A stretch of DNA of 55,258 nucleotides from Saprospiraceae bacterium (GTDB lineage Bacteria; Bacteroidota; Bacteroidia; Chitinophagales; Saprospiraceae), in the NCBI GenBank assembly GCA_020630775.1, contig JAHDIN010000023.1, forward strand, positions 1 to 55,258, given 5' to 3'. The notes beneath the pieces were generated by a model, which saw nothing but the letters and a program-made list of their open reading frames with translations, ran no database searches and was not told where the DNA came from. Shown piece after piece: positions 1 through 7,577 of the stretch. Position numbers and translations under genes: made by a program. Position 1 is the stretch's first letter; every line of letters starts with the position of its first letter.

Positions 1-30
1 ATGTTGAATCGCAACCAGCTTTGGGTTGTT

Positions 31-990
31 TTATTCAGTTGAAGTAACATCCTCTTTTGGGATATCTGGATTGTTTTTATCCAAAATTAATGCCTTATTG
101 ACAGCTATTCCGGCATTAAGTTCGAATCCGATGAGCACTATAAGTGCATTGATCTGAATCCAAAGCAATAAAACAAGTAATGCACCAATGGACCCATAGA
201 TTTCATTGTATCTGCCAAAATTATTGATGAAGAAAGAGAAAATAATAGATGTGATTATGGTGACGATAGTACTCAATACAGCGCCAGTATTCATCCATTT
301 AATTCGCTCTCGCATGGCTGAACCATAACGATAGATTAGTGTGATACCAATGTAGGTGATCATGACTACTGCAATCCATTTTAAGAAGACAAATAAATTG
401 GCAGAATGATCACCGAAGTTTAATTTATCTATGGCCAATTCTACAATTGGTTTTCCAAAAATGATCAGCAACATGGCAGCTGTAAAAATGCTTACAAGCA
501 GGATGGTTAAGAAAATAGCAACAAGACGGTTCTTAACATATGATCTTTTCTTAAATACACGTTGATAGCTTTTATTAAAACCATACATTAAGGTGACCAT
601 GCCTGAACTTGAGAAGATAAGCGCAAATAGAAAACTCAAAGATTGTAGACCTCCTCTCTTAATCGACACTACGCCTTCAACTACAGAAAATAGATAAGCG
701 TGTGCCTGATCAGGTAAAATGCCTTCTGTAGAAGTCTTAAATAGAGATAAGTAATCAGCTGTTATAGGCAGCATCGGTAATAACGTAAACAAAAATATAA
801 TGGCAGGAAATAGAGAAAGGAAGAAGTTGAAAGCAACAGAATTAGCTCTAGTCACAATATCATCCTTCATAGATTCTTGATAAATAAAGCTGACAACATC
901 ATACATAGGAATACCTGAAAAGCCTGGCAAAGAATATTCTTTACTCCACTCAACTATTTTATTTATCAATGGTATCTTGCTAATCGACAT
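31..990 (-). CDS. YihY/BrkB family inner membrane protein
   Basis: A 319-residue multi-pass membrane protein of the YihY/virulence-factor BrkB family. About six hydrophobic helices are visible, beginning with the family-typical amphipathic segment followed by 'ANSVAFNFFLSLFPAIIFL' near residues 50-67, and ending with 'GALLVLLLWIQINALIVLIGFELNAG' near residues 266-292; both are hallmarks of the family. The C-terminal tail is short and charged. The molecular function of the family is not settled (it was once mis-called RNase BN). It is the last gene of a three-gene minus-strand run, 38 nt after the thioesterase stop, so it is probably co-transcribed. The start at 990 leaves a normal cytoplasmic N-terminus. 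Confidence 0.9.
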   Translation of the reverse strand: MSISKIPLINKIVEWSKEYSLPGFSGIPMYDVVSFIYQESMKDDIVTRANSVAFNFFLSLFPAIIFLFTLLPMLPITADYLSLFKTSTEGILPDQAHAYLFSVVEGVVSIKRGGLQSLSFLFALIFSSSGMVTLMYGFNKSYQRVFKKRSYVKNRLVAIFLTILLVSIFTAAMLLIIFGKPIVELAIDKLNFGDHSANLFVFLKWIAVVMITYIGITLIYRYGSAMRERIKWMNTGAVLSTIVTIITSIIFSFFINNFGRYNEIYGSIGALLVLLLWIQINALIVLIGFELNAGIAVNKALILDKNNPDIPKEDVTSTE

Positions 991-1028
991 GATCGATATT
1001 GAATTCTATTTCTTGCTTATTTTCAAAC

Positions 1029-1436
1029 CTAAAAATATTTTTTGAGTTGATCAGTTAAAATATTTGGCGCTGATACTCTTTTTCCTGATTGCATGTCGAC
1101 GAAAAATAGTTTAACTGTAGCTTTATTTATAATTTCCTGATTGCTATTTAAAAGTTTGTGATGAAAGGTAATCATCTTATCGGGCATTTCGTTAAGTATT
1201 GATTGGATCTCAATCTCTTCATCATAGAAGGCAGGTTTGATATATCTTGATTCTAAACTTAATACGGGTAACATGATGCCCATGTCATCTTCCATAGAGG
1301 CGTAAGATGTGCCGAGTGAACGAATTGCTTCTACACGTCCAATTTCATAGTATTTGGCATAATGGCCATAATAGAGATAACCCATCTTGTCAGTTTCAGC
1401 ATAACGCACTCTTTTTTTGTAATTAAATTGATACAT
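1029..1436 (-). CDS. Acyl-CoA thioesterase (4HBT hotdog fold, YbgC/FadM-like)
   Basis: A 135-residue single hotdog-domain protein, the usual length for 4-hydroxybenzoyl-CoA thioesterase-type enzymes. The N-terminal motif 'RYAETDKMGYLYYGHYAKY' (about residues 11-29) contains the conserved Asp of the 4HBT/YbgC active site and the helix that begins the hotdog. It should hydrolyse an acyl-CoA or acyl-carrier thioester in the cytoplasm; the substrate cannot be read from sequence. It lies 39 nt downstream of the arginine deiminase-family gene and 38 nt upstream of the YihY gene on the same strand. Confidence 0.9.
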   Translation of the reverse strand: MYQFNYKKRVRYAETDKMGYLYYGHYAKYYEIGRVEAIRSLGTSYASMEDDMGIMLPVLSLESRYIKPAFYDEEIEIQSILNEMPDKMITFHHKLLNSNQEIINKATVKLFFVDMQSGKRVSAPNILTDQLKKYF

Positions 1437-1475
1437 GAGAAGGAGATATGATTATCAGTTATTCTAAAATCGCTT

Positions 1476-2723
1476 TTAATTTAATGGTGTTCGTTCGATT
1501 GGACAGGTCATACAGTGACTGCCTCCTCTAGCTCTTGATAATTCGCCTGAAGGTATTGAAATAATTGTTCTATTAATTTCATTGGCATAGTTAGGATTGG
1601 CTTGACTCTTTTCAAGAAAGTCAGCTGCTGTTATAACTTTAAATCCAGCTTTTTCAAATGCTTTTGCAGTCATTATATTCCTATCGTAAGTTATGCCTAC
1701 ACCTGGCTTTACACATACCAAGTTACACGCATCTGTCCATTGTTCTCTTTCTTGATAAGGTGTTTCGCCCATGCCAGAAAAAATGAAGTTCATTTCAGGA
1801 TTGATTTCTTTTAGGAAGAATGTTTTTACTGAATCATAACTTGCTTTTAATCCGTCTTTGTTAAAAACATGAACATTTGATCCCAAACCATCGTAAATGA
1901 TGGGCTTGAAACAAACCAAGTGATCATTATCCAATCTTGTAAATAGTGTATCTATATGCATAAATGATCGATCTGGAGGAATATTGATTTGAACGACGTG
2001 TTTAATGACATCATTCTGAAATAGATAATCTCTGATCGAGTTAAAAGCATGTTGTGTGGTTCTTTCACTACAACCGATCAATAAAAAATCTTTTTCGATC
2101 ATCATCATATCACCACCTTCAATACTTATTTTTTCTCCCTTTTTCGACTTCGGAAAAATTTCTAAGTCATTTAGGTTTATGATTTTTGAACGTTGATTCT
2201 CAAATAAGGGATGTGCTCTAAAAATAAAGCGCGTTAAAAAGTTTTCCCTTTGACGTGCTTCTTTACTGGCTTTTGTGATAATTATATGATCCTTGACAGC
2301 TACCGCAATATCTCTGGTAAATATGAAATTGGGTATAGGGTCAAATAATATAATATCGTTTTTATTATCATAGCCAGTAATAAGAATGTCAGTCAGCCGA
2401 TCATGATCAAGTGCTTCAAGTTCAGAAATAGTATTAGTAGAAAGTTCTTCATCAGTGACAATTAATTCTAACAACTGCCTTTTTAAATTAGGATTATGAT
2501 CAAGGGCTTCTGTCAAAAGTTTTTCTACTTCCAAAACATTGTCTTTTCCTACAAATGATTCAAGTACTTGCTTGAAAGTCTGATGTTCCTCTTGCATTTT
2601 ATCCAAATAGACAATATCATCAAAAAGCAGTTCTTCTGCGCGCTTAGGAGTGATACGCTCAATGCCTTTATCAGGGCTATGAATAATTACTTTTTTTAAT
2701 GTGTTAATTTCTGAGTTGACCAT
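1476..2723 (-). CDS. Arginine deiminase family protein
   Basis: A 415-residue protein of the guanidino-group-modifying superfamily, close in length to bacterial arginine deiminase (about 400-415 aa). Visible landmarks are the N-terminal 'LKKVIIHSPDKG', the substrate-binding segment 'PNFIFTRDIAV', 'EGGDMMMI', 'MHIDTLFTRLD' with the catalytic-type His, and the C-terminal 'GGSHCMTCPIER' in which Cys404 is the expected nucleophile. The reaction in true ArcA is arginine to citrulline plus ammonia. The ArcB and ArcC genes that would complete an energy-yielding pathway are not adjacent, so a role in arginine catabolism or another guanidine substrate is open. First gene of the minus-strand run 2723-31. 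Confidence 0.85.
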   Translation of the reverse strand: MVNSEINTLKKVIIHSPDKGIERITPKRAEELLFDDIVYLDKMQEEHQTFKQVLESFVGKDNVLEVEKLLTEALDHNPNLKRQLLELIVTDEELSTNTISELEALDHDRLTDILITGYDNKNDIILFDPIPNFIFTRDIAVAVKDHIIITKASKEARQRENFLTRFIFRAHPLFENQRSKIINLNDLEIFPKSKKGEKISIEGGDMMMIEKDFLLIGCSERTTQHAFNSIRDYLFQNDVIKHVVQINIPPDRSFMHIDTLFTRLDNDHLVCFKPIIYDGLGSNVHVFNKDGLKASYDSVKTFFLKEINPEMNFIFSGMGETPYQEREQWTDACNLVCVKPGVGITYDRNIMTAKAFEKAGFKVITAADFLEKSQANPNYANEINRTIISIPSGELSRARGGSHCMTCPIERTPLN

Positions 2724-2830
2724 GGTTAGAATTTGAGACGAAATTATAAAAAATGAACCTAGAATCGTTGAAAGTTATTAAGCTTATAGTCTATTAGAAT
2801 ATTGAATATATTTATGCAAATTATTGAAGC

Positions 2831-3514
2831 ATGTTTGATAAGATTAAAAACCTGTTTTTTGTAGAAGAACCAGACGCAAAAGCTAAGAACCAGCCCGCTG
2901 GACAAAATAAAAAGGCAGCATCGCCTCCTAAGACGCTAGAAGCTACTAATAATAAGCCACCAGCTGCTGATCCTAATTATAAGCCACCTACATCCGGACA
3001 ACCAGACGAAAAGTTCGTGAATATGTTATTAGGTGCTCTGGATAAAAATAATTTAGAAGGTTTTGATTATCTGGAATATAAGCAGTCTTTATTAAATCTA
3101 GGTAATGTAGAAATGGATGAAGCTACTAAGTATCAATCAGCTTTAGCTATGGCAAAAACAATGGGTGCTACCCAGGATATACTTTTAAAGAGCGCTCAAC
3201 ACTACATCAATGTCCTTACCAAAGAGGAGAAAAAATTTCTTCAAGCTTTTAGTAATCAACAACAAGCTCAAGTAAGTTCGAGAAATGCAGAAATAAAAAA
3301 TCTCGAGTCAGCAATCAATATGAAGACCAAGAAGATTGAAGAGCTTAAGAAGGAAATAGAGGCAGATACAAAAGCACTTGAAAAAAGGAAATCTACTATC
3401 AATCAAGCCGCTGCTAAAGTTGCGGCAACAAAAGATAGATTTTATTTGGCTTACAATATTGTTGTCAATCAAATAAAAGAAGACGTTAAGAAGATCCAGA
3501 ATTATTTAAAGTAG
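2831..3514 (+). CDS. Cytoplasmic coiled-coil protein of unknown function
   Basis: A 227-residue protein with no signal peptide or membrane segment. Residues 15-60 are a Pro/Ala/Lys/Asn-rich disordered stretch; 60-135 look helical ('FDYLEYKQSLLNLG', 'KYQSALAMAKTMGA'); 145-205 form a strong heptad-type coiled coil rich in Lys/Glu. I do not recognise a named family. It is divergent from the arginine deiminase-family gene and convergent with the VanX-like gene (10 nt between stops). Its helical coiled-coil character, and its position near the PspA-like/ABC operon at 6532-11114, suggest but do not prove a functional link with that operon. Confidence 0.75.
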   Translation: MFDKIKNLFFVEEPDAKAKNQPAGQNKKAASPPKTLEATNNKPPAADPNYKPPTSGQPDEKFVNMLLGALDKNNLEGFDYLEYKQSLLNLGNVEMDEATKYQSALAMAKTMGATQDILLKSAQHYINVLTKEEKKFLQAFSNQQQAQVSSRNAEIKNLESAINMKTKKIEELKKEIEADTKALEKRKSTINQAAAKVAATKDRFYLAYNIVVNQIKEDVKKIQNYLK

Positions 3515-3524
3515 CGACTTTAAT

Positions 3525-4214
3525 CTATTCACACGGCCATAACCAGTCTGAAAATGCTTTGATGTTTTTCCGATAAGAGTAATGCCACCATTCTGAAGTA
3601 ATCCCTTCAAAACCATATAGTTCCAGTGCTTCTCTTAGTATCTGACGGTTGGCTTTTGCCTGTTTAGAAATGGATGGATCATTGAAGTATGATTTAGGAC
3701 CAAAATGATCAAAGTCGGAACCCATATCCAATAAGTTGTCATTTTGATCAAGTAAACCAATATCAATAGCCATCCCTCGGTTATGCATCGATCCCTTTTT
3801 AGGATCGCTAACAAATTTGGGGTCTGGGACTATGTCCCATAGTTTCTGTTGATAGGGTCTTGGTCTATAGCAGTCATAAAGGATGACTTTGTAGTTATAT
3901 TTTTCATTTATAAACTTGGCGCAGGCTCTCAGAGCTTTAGCTACCTCAGGTCTTAAATAGCATTTGGGACAATCGTATATTATTTTTTTGGTGAAATTGT
4001 TATCACTTGCATATCTGATATCCAAGTTTATATAAGCAGAGTCTATTATTTCTTCCCAGCCTTCAAATTTATGCGCTTGATTAGTGACTTTTTTTTCGTT
4101 ATCAAGGGTGTCCTCAGCGATAATTGTTGTTTTGCTAACAATCTTAGGGCCAGAACTTTGTTGGCAGTTTATAGAAGTAAGTGCTAGGCATAAAAACAAA
4201 AAATATCTGCACAT
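3525..4214 (-). CDS. D-alanyl-D-alanine dipeptidase, VanX/DdpX-like lipoprotein (M15D)
   Basis: A 229-residue zinc peptidase. Residues 1-17 form a lipoprotein signal with lipobox 'TSINC' (Cys17), so the enzyme is placed in the cell envelope. VanX-family hallmarks are all present: 'YDCYRPRPYQQKLW' (Arg118), 'SMHNRGMAIDIGL' with Zn ligands His144 and Asp151, and 'SEWWHY' with catalytic Glu208 and Zn ligand His211. It should cleave D-Ala-D-Ala or related dipeptides released from peptidoglycan. There are no VanH/VanA genes nearby, so this is more likely cell-wall recycling than vancomycin resistance. Its ATG overlaps the last base of the upstream gene stop, so the two are translationally coupled. 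Confidence 0.88.
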   Translation of the reverse strand: MCRYFLFLCLALTSINCQQSSGPKIVSKTTIIAEDTLDNEKKVTNQAHKFEGWEEIIDSAYINLDIRYASDNNFTKKIIYDCPKCYLRPEVAKALRACAKFINEKYNYKVILYDCYRPRPYQQKLWDIVPDPKFVSDPKKGSMHNRGMAIDIGLLDQNDNLLDMGSDFDHFGPKSYFNDPSISKQAKANRQILREALELYGFEGITSEWWHYSYRKNIKAFSDWLWPCE

Positions 4215-5743
4215 TACAGTCTGAAATTTCTCTTTTTAAAATAACTCATTAGTTCATCCCATAATTGCTCGTAAGGAATTATCTCGATGTTGATACTTTG
4301 CTCTGTAAATATCAATGGATTATTTTTTAGTTCGTTGAGCTGTTTTTCTGTCTTGCTCATTATTGATTTATAGTTGAATTTATTTGAACTGATTTTATTC
4401 AACATTGTGATGAAGGTTCTTGTTCTAAAAAACTCCTCGCCTTTTAGATACCTTGATTTATATTGTTTAAGAGAGGCCAAACTGTTGTCAATTTCATCAA
4501 ACTGTTCATCTAAGATTTGAAAAATAATGGTGATTATTTTAATACCTACATTAAATCCTTTTTTATCTTTTGATACCGCCGCAACATCATTTTGAAATCG
4601 GGACAATTTAAATGCTCTTAGTCTTTTGCATTCTAACTTAGTGGGATCAATTTTTTTAATCTTCACGAGAAATTGAATAAATGCCTCCTTAATAAACCAG
4701 TGTTGTTTCAAATCCAGATAAGTTGTTTTGAATGCTTTATGATATGTTGCTTCGGAGATGAGTTTATAGGAATTGTCATATTCTTTCTTTAAAATGTAGG
4801 CAGTGAAAATATAATTATTCACAGAATACCAACCCAGACTACCTGTTTTTTTGAGCATTCCAAGAGCATTGTTTAAACTTTCTAATGCCTCATCTATTAC
4901 GTTCAGATTTAATTGTGCGATACCGTTATAAAAGCGGTATTGAAATTTTGCAAGGGGCTTGTATATTGGGAATTTTTCAAAATACGCCAAAGCCTCTTTC
5001 CCTACACGTAATTGTGACTCGATCTCTTTTTTAATAATAAATAAATAGATAAGCGCTGTATAGATGAACCTCAAGCAGGTTCTTGAATTTATCTTTTTGG
5101 CTTCTGACAGTAATACATACAGTCTTTTTTCAGTGTCTTTAAGCTCTTTGCCATAAACTAAAGATTTGTTCATCTCTATGGTATAAGCGAATTCGGTATA
5201 GTAGCTTTCTGCTTCTGATAGAATGTCTAAACGTTTTAGTAAATCTGAACATCTTTTTTTGTGGTATTCATATTTAGTTTTGTTGTAATCAAAAATACCG
5301 TAGTGTTTTCTTAGCTCTTTGTTAATTAAAAAATTTACTTCGATTAGGTCATATTTTTCTGCTGGTTTTAGTGCTACTTGGAAAGAGTGAATGGCGGCTG
5401 CTCTATTGCCTTTAACGAGAAGTATCATGCCGGCGGCCCAATTTTTATAGACTTTGTTGAATATTCTGTTTGAATTGGAAGATTTATATTCTTGTAGATC
5501 TACTAAGAATACAGAATTGATTAATCTATGTCTTAATCTTTGCTTGAGCTTCCTGTAGTTGGCGCTGTTTTCTTTTCCGTAAATCTCTAACGCAGCGTCT
5601 TTATCGGTCTTAAATGCGTTAGTCCTAATACCATTATATAGTTGAGATGTCTTAGAATCCATCGGAGAATCAGAACCTAAATGCTCTATTTGATTGGTCT
5701 TCTGATGAGACAAGTATTTGATTAATGACTTTAATTCTTTCAA
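4214..5743 (-). CDS. Large helical repeat (TPR-like) protein of unknown function
   Basis: A 509-residue, Lys/Leu/Tyr-rich, almost entirely alpha-helical protein without signal peptide. The N-terminal 100 residues contain a block ('TSQLYNGIRTNAFKTDKDAA', 'ANYRKLKQRLRHRLIN', 'FLVDL') that reads like the conserved head of a Bacteroidota-specific helical family; residues 110-350 show paired helices of about 35-40 residues resembling tetratricopeptide repeats ('AIHSFQVALKPAEKY', 'ALESLNNALGMLKK'). I cannot assign a function. It overlaps the VanX-like gene by one base, and a 788-nt non-coding region with repeated motifs lies upstream of its start. Confidence 0.75.
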   Translation of the reverse strand: MKELKSLIKYLSHQKTNQIEHLGSDSPMDSKTSQLYNGIRTNAFKTDKDAALEIYGKENSANYRKLKQRLRHRLINSVFLVDLQEYKSSNSNRIFNKVYKNWAAGMILLVKGNRAAAIHSFQVALKPAEKYDLIEVNFLINKELRKHYGIFDYNKTKYEYHKKRCSDLLKRLDILSEAESYYTEFAYTIEMNKSLVYGKELKDTEKRLYVLLSEAKKINSRTCLRFIYTALIYLFIIKKEIESQLRVGKEALAYFEKFPIYKPLAKFQYRFYNGIAQLNLNVIDEALESLNNALGMLKKTGSLGWYSVNNYIFTAYILKKEYDNSYKLISEATYHKAFKTTYLDLKQHWFIKEAFIQFLVKIKKIDPTKLECKRLRAFKLSRFQNDVAAVSKDKKGFNVGIKIITIIFQILDEQFDEIDNSLASLKQYKSRYLKGEEFFRTRTFITMLNKISSNKFNYKSIMSKTEKQLNELKNNPLIFTEQSINIEIIPYEQLWDELMSYFKKRNFRL

Positions 5744-5765
5744 GTTGATAATTTAAATCTCATTT

Positions 5766-6076
5766 GCATGTCACAATATGGAAATTCTAGTCATTGTATA
5801 TTGATTGTATCAGTTTTATTCTTGTGTCGGAAATATAGAACAAAGTTTTCATAATCCATTGGAAATATTGATGGGTTTGTCAAAAAATGCATGTCACGAT
5901 TCATGTGTTACTGTCATTTTATTATCTACAGTTACGGCATAATTTTAGATTAAACTAATACTATAGAAAATGACAGCAGTAGAAATAATCCTAATCATAT
6001 TAGGAATCGTAGAGGAAGAAGGAGATTTATAAAATCTTTAAGTACTCATAAATCATGTACTAAAAACGCATGTCAC
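5766..6076. repeat. Three copies of 9-mer GCATGTCAC
   Basis: The 9-mer GCATGTCAC occurs at 5766-5774, 5889-5897 and 6068-6076, always followed by a short A/T-rich run, in the non-coding region upstream of the minus-strand 509-residue gene. Three exact copies of a 9-mer inside about 310 bp is well above chance. They may be operator sites for the divergent genes or part of a repeated non-coding RNA element; neither is shown by sequence alone. Confidence 0.55.
5970..6032 (+). other. Possible 20-residue hydrophobic small ORF
   Basis: An ATG-initiated ORF encoding a peptide with hydrophobic core 'IILIILGIV' followed by an acidic tail 'EEEGD'. It lies upstream of two plus-strand terminators that no other gene explains, and its middle contains a perfect inverted repeat (5989-6005). 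The amphipathic composition fits a small membrane peptide, but an ORF of this length can easily be chance. Confidence 0.2.
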
Positions 6077-6192
6077 AAAATGTAACTAATTGTTACATTA
6101 ACTTCAACAATCATTACAGATATTTGACAACGGAAGACAGAGAACGACAGGTTCTAAGTTTTTCGGGGTATACTTTATATTTAAGAGTGTGT

Positions 6193-6223
6193 CGTCCCTT
6201 TGAGGAGTCAGAGGGACGTTTTC
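6193..6223 (+). terminator. Rho-independent terminator-like hairpin
   Basis: Stem CGTCCCTTTGA / TCAGAGGGACG (11 bp with one G-U pair), GGAG loop, followed by TTTTCTATTT. It is oriented for a plus-strand transcript, but the nearest plus-strand gene upstream (2831-3514) is separated by two minus-strand genes. Confidence 0.6.
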
Positions 6224-6327
6224 TATTTATAAATCGATCATATTAAGTGATCTTTTAATAATTAATCATTCTGAATCGGGAAGCATTGATTTCAGAATAA
6301 GATTTTTAGTCCAATTTTTTAGATTAT

Positions 6328-6366
6328 AGTGCCTTTACACTCTTTTTTGTAAGGGCGCTTTTTTTG
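6328..6366 (+). terminator. Rho-independent terminator
   Basis: Stem AGTGCCTTTACA / TGTAAGGGCGCT (12 bp with two G-U pairs), eight-base loop, followed by a run of T's. A strong terminator for plus-strand transcription, about 165 bp before the start of the PspA-like gene, insulating that operon or ending an unannotated small RNA. Confidence 0.65.
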
Positions 6367-6531
6367 TCCATTCTCTACTTCATTCAGTCTATATCATTCT
6401 TAGATTAGACGAAATATGCCCATTTATAGGAATTTATACGCAGACCCCCATGTTTTCTATGTGTTCTCCAAAACTAAAATTGAGGTCTAAGTTGTATTTT
6501 TACACATATTCAATCATATCTTAATTTATAA

Positions 6532-7548
6532 ATGCCTAAAAACAAGAGTCGTTCTTTCTGGACTAAGCCTGAAGGTATAACAGGTGCCATCTTTCTCATA
6601 GGTGCTATATTGCTAGGCGCTAGTTTAATATCTACTGGGATTGGTGCATTATTAGCCTTTATTGCTACAGGAATTGGAAAGGTAGTGACCTTTGGTGTTT
6701 TGGGTGTTCTTCTTTTTACCGCTTTAGATAGTAAGGCTAGAAACCTTATTTCTTATTTGTATAAAAGTTCCATGAGATGGATAACTGGATTATTCGTCAC
6801 CATGGATCCAATTGGTATTCTAAAAAACTATGTTGCTGATCTAAAATCGAATCTGAAAAAGATGCGCATGCAAATAGGCAAATTAAAAGGCCAAATGCAT
6901 AAGCTCAAGGAAATGATTCACAACAATAAAAAGGAAATCAAATCAAATCTTGAACTCGCCAGTGCTGCAAAAAAATCTCAAGAGCAAACGCAAATGATTC
7001 TTAAGACGCGTAAAGCTGGTCGATTAAAGGAATCGAATTTAAAACTGGGAGATCTATATAAGAAAATGGAAGTGCTTTATAGAGTGCTTTCTAAGATGTA
7101 TGAGAACTCCTATATCCTAGCTGAAGATATAGAAGATCAAGTTAAACTTAAAGAGCAAGAACGGAAGGCCATTCTTGCAGGACATTCGGCAATGAAATCA
7201 GCGATGAATATTATTAAGGGGGATGCAGATAAAAGAATGATGTTTGATCAAGCTTTAGAAACAATAGCTGATGATGTAAGTAATAAGGTAGGTGAGATGG
7301 AGCGCTTTATGGAAATGTCAGAAAGTTTTATGGATTCTATTGATCTTCAAAACGGCATTTTCGAGGAGAAGGGTATGCAAATGTTAGAACAGTGGGAAAA
7401 GAAATCTACTTCCTTACTTTTGGGTACAGAGAAAGAAGATCTTATTTCTAAAGCTAACAATGACGAAGAAGTTTTGGATTTAAATCAACCTATCAAAGAG
7501 CCCGTAAAAACAGGTAGGGGTAATCAATATGACTCATTTTTCGAATAA
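6532..7548 (+). CDS. Membrane-anchored coiled-coil protein, PspA/IM30-like
   Basis: A 338-residue protein. Residues 14-65 form two Gly/Ala/Leu-rich hydrophobic helices; residues 90-300 form a long coiled coil starting with 'MDPIGILKNYVADLKSNLKKMR', which resembles the N-terminal helix pattern of PspA/IM30 ('DP...L...I.DM...L...R'). The last 40 residues are acidic and disordered and end 'NQYDSFFE'. PspA-family proteins coat and stabilise the inner membrane; here the coiled coil is tethered by its own membrane helices. It is the first gene of the operon 6532-11114, 29 nt before the OmpA-fused binding protein, so it may sense or buttress the membrane around that transporter. The PspA resemblance is by pattern only. 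Confidence 0.75.
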   Translation: MPKNKSRSFWTKPEGITGAIFLIGAILLGASLISTGIGALLAFIATGIGKVVTFGVLGVLLFTALDSKARNLISYLYKSSMRWITGLFVTMDPIGILKNYVADLKSNLKKMRMQIGKLKGQMHKLKEMIHNNKKEIKSNLELASAAKKSQEQTQMILKTRKAGRLKESNLKLGDLYKKMEVLYRVLSKMYENSYILAEDIEDQVKLKEQERKAILAGHSAMKSAMNIIKGDADKRMMFDQALETIADDVSNKVGEMERFMEMSESFMDSIDLQNGIFEEKGMQMLEQWEKKSTSLLLGTEKEDLISKANNDEEVLDLNQPIKEPVKTGRGNQYDSFFE

Positions 7549-7577
7549 TTTTTCAAAATCTATAAATACATTATAAA

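Larger units (their letters stand above)
5744..6531. other. 788-bp non-coding region with repeats, hairpins and two terminators
   Basis: No credible protein gene of normal size lies here. It holds three GCATGTCAC copies, a perfect hairpin at 5989-6005 (arms TCCTAAT/ATTAGGA), a 20-codon hydrophobic ORF at 5970-6032, a 58-codon ORF at 6070-6246 that I reject, two plus-strand terminator-like hairpins (6193-6223 and 6328-6366) and another hairpin at 6268-6298 (arms ATTCTGAA/TTCAGAAT). Because the gene to the left runs on the minus strand, the two plus-strand terminators have no annotated gene to terminate, which argues for an unannotated small RNA or small peptide transcript starting somewhere within 5760-6150. 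Confidence 0.5.

Noticed and set aside
3525-4214. Vancomycin resistance gene
   Set aside because: VanX family, but no VanH, VanA or VanRS genes nearby; a house-keeping dipeptidase is more likely.
6070-6246. 58-codon ATG ORF in the 5744-6531 region
   Set aside because: It runs through a terminator-like hairpin (6193-6218), has unremarkable composition, and starts in one of the three GCATGTCAC copies; more likely non-coding.
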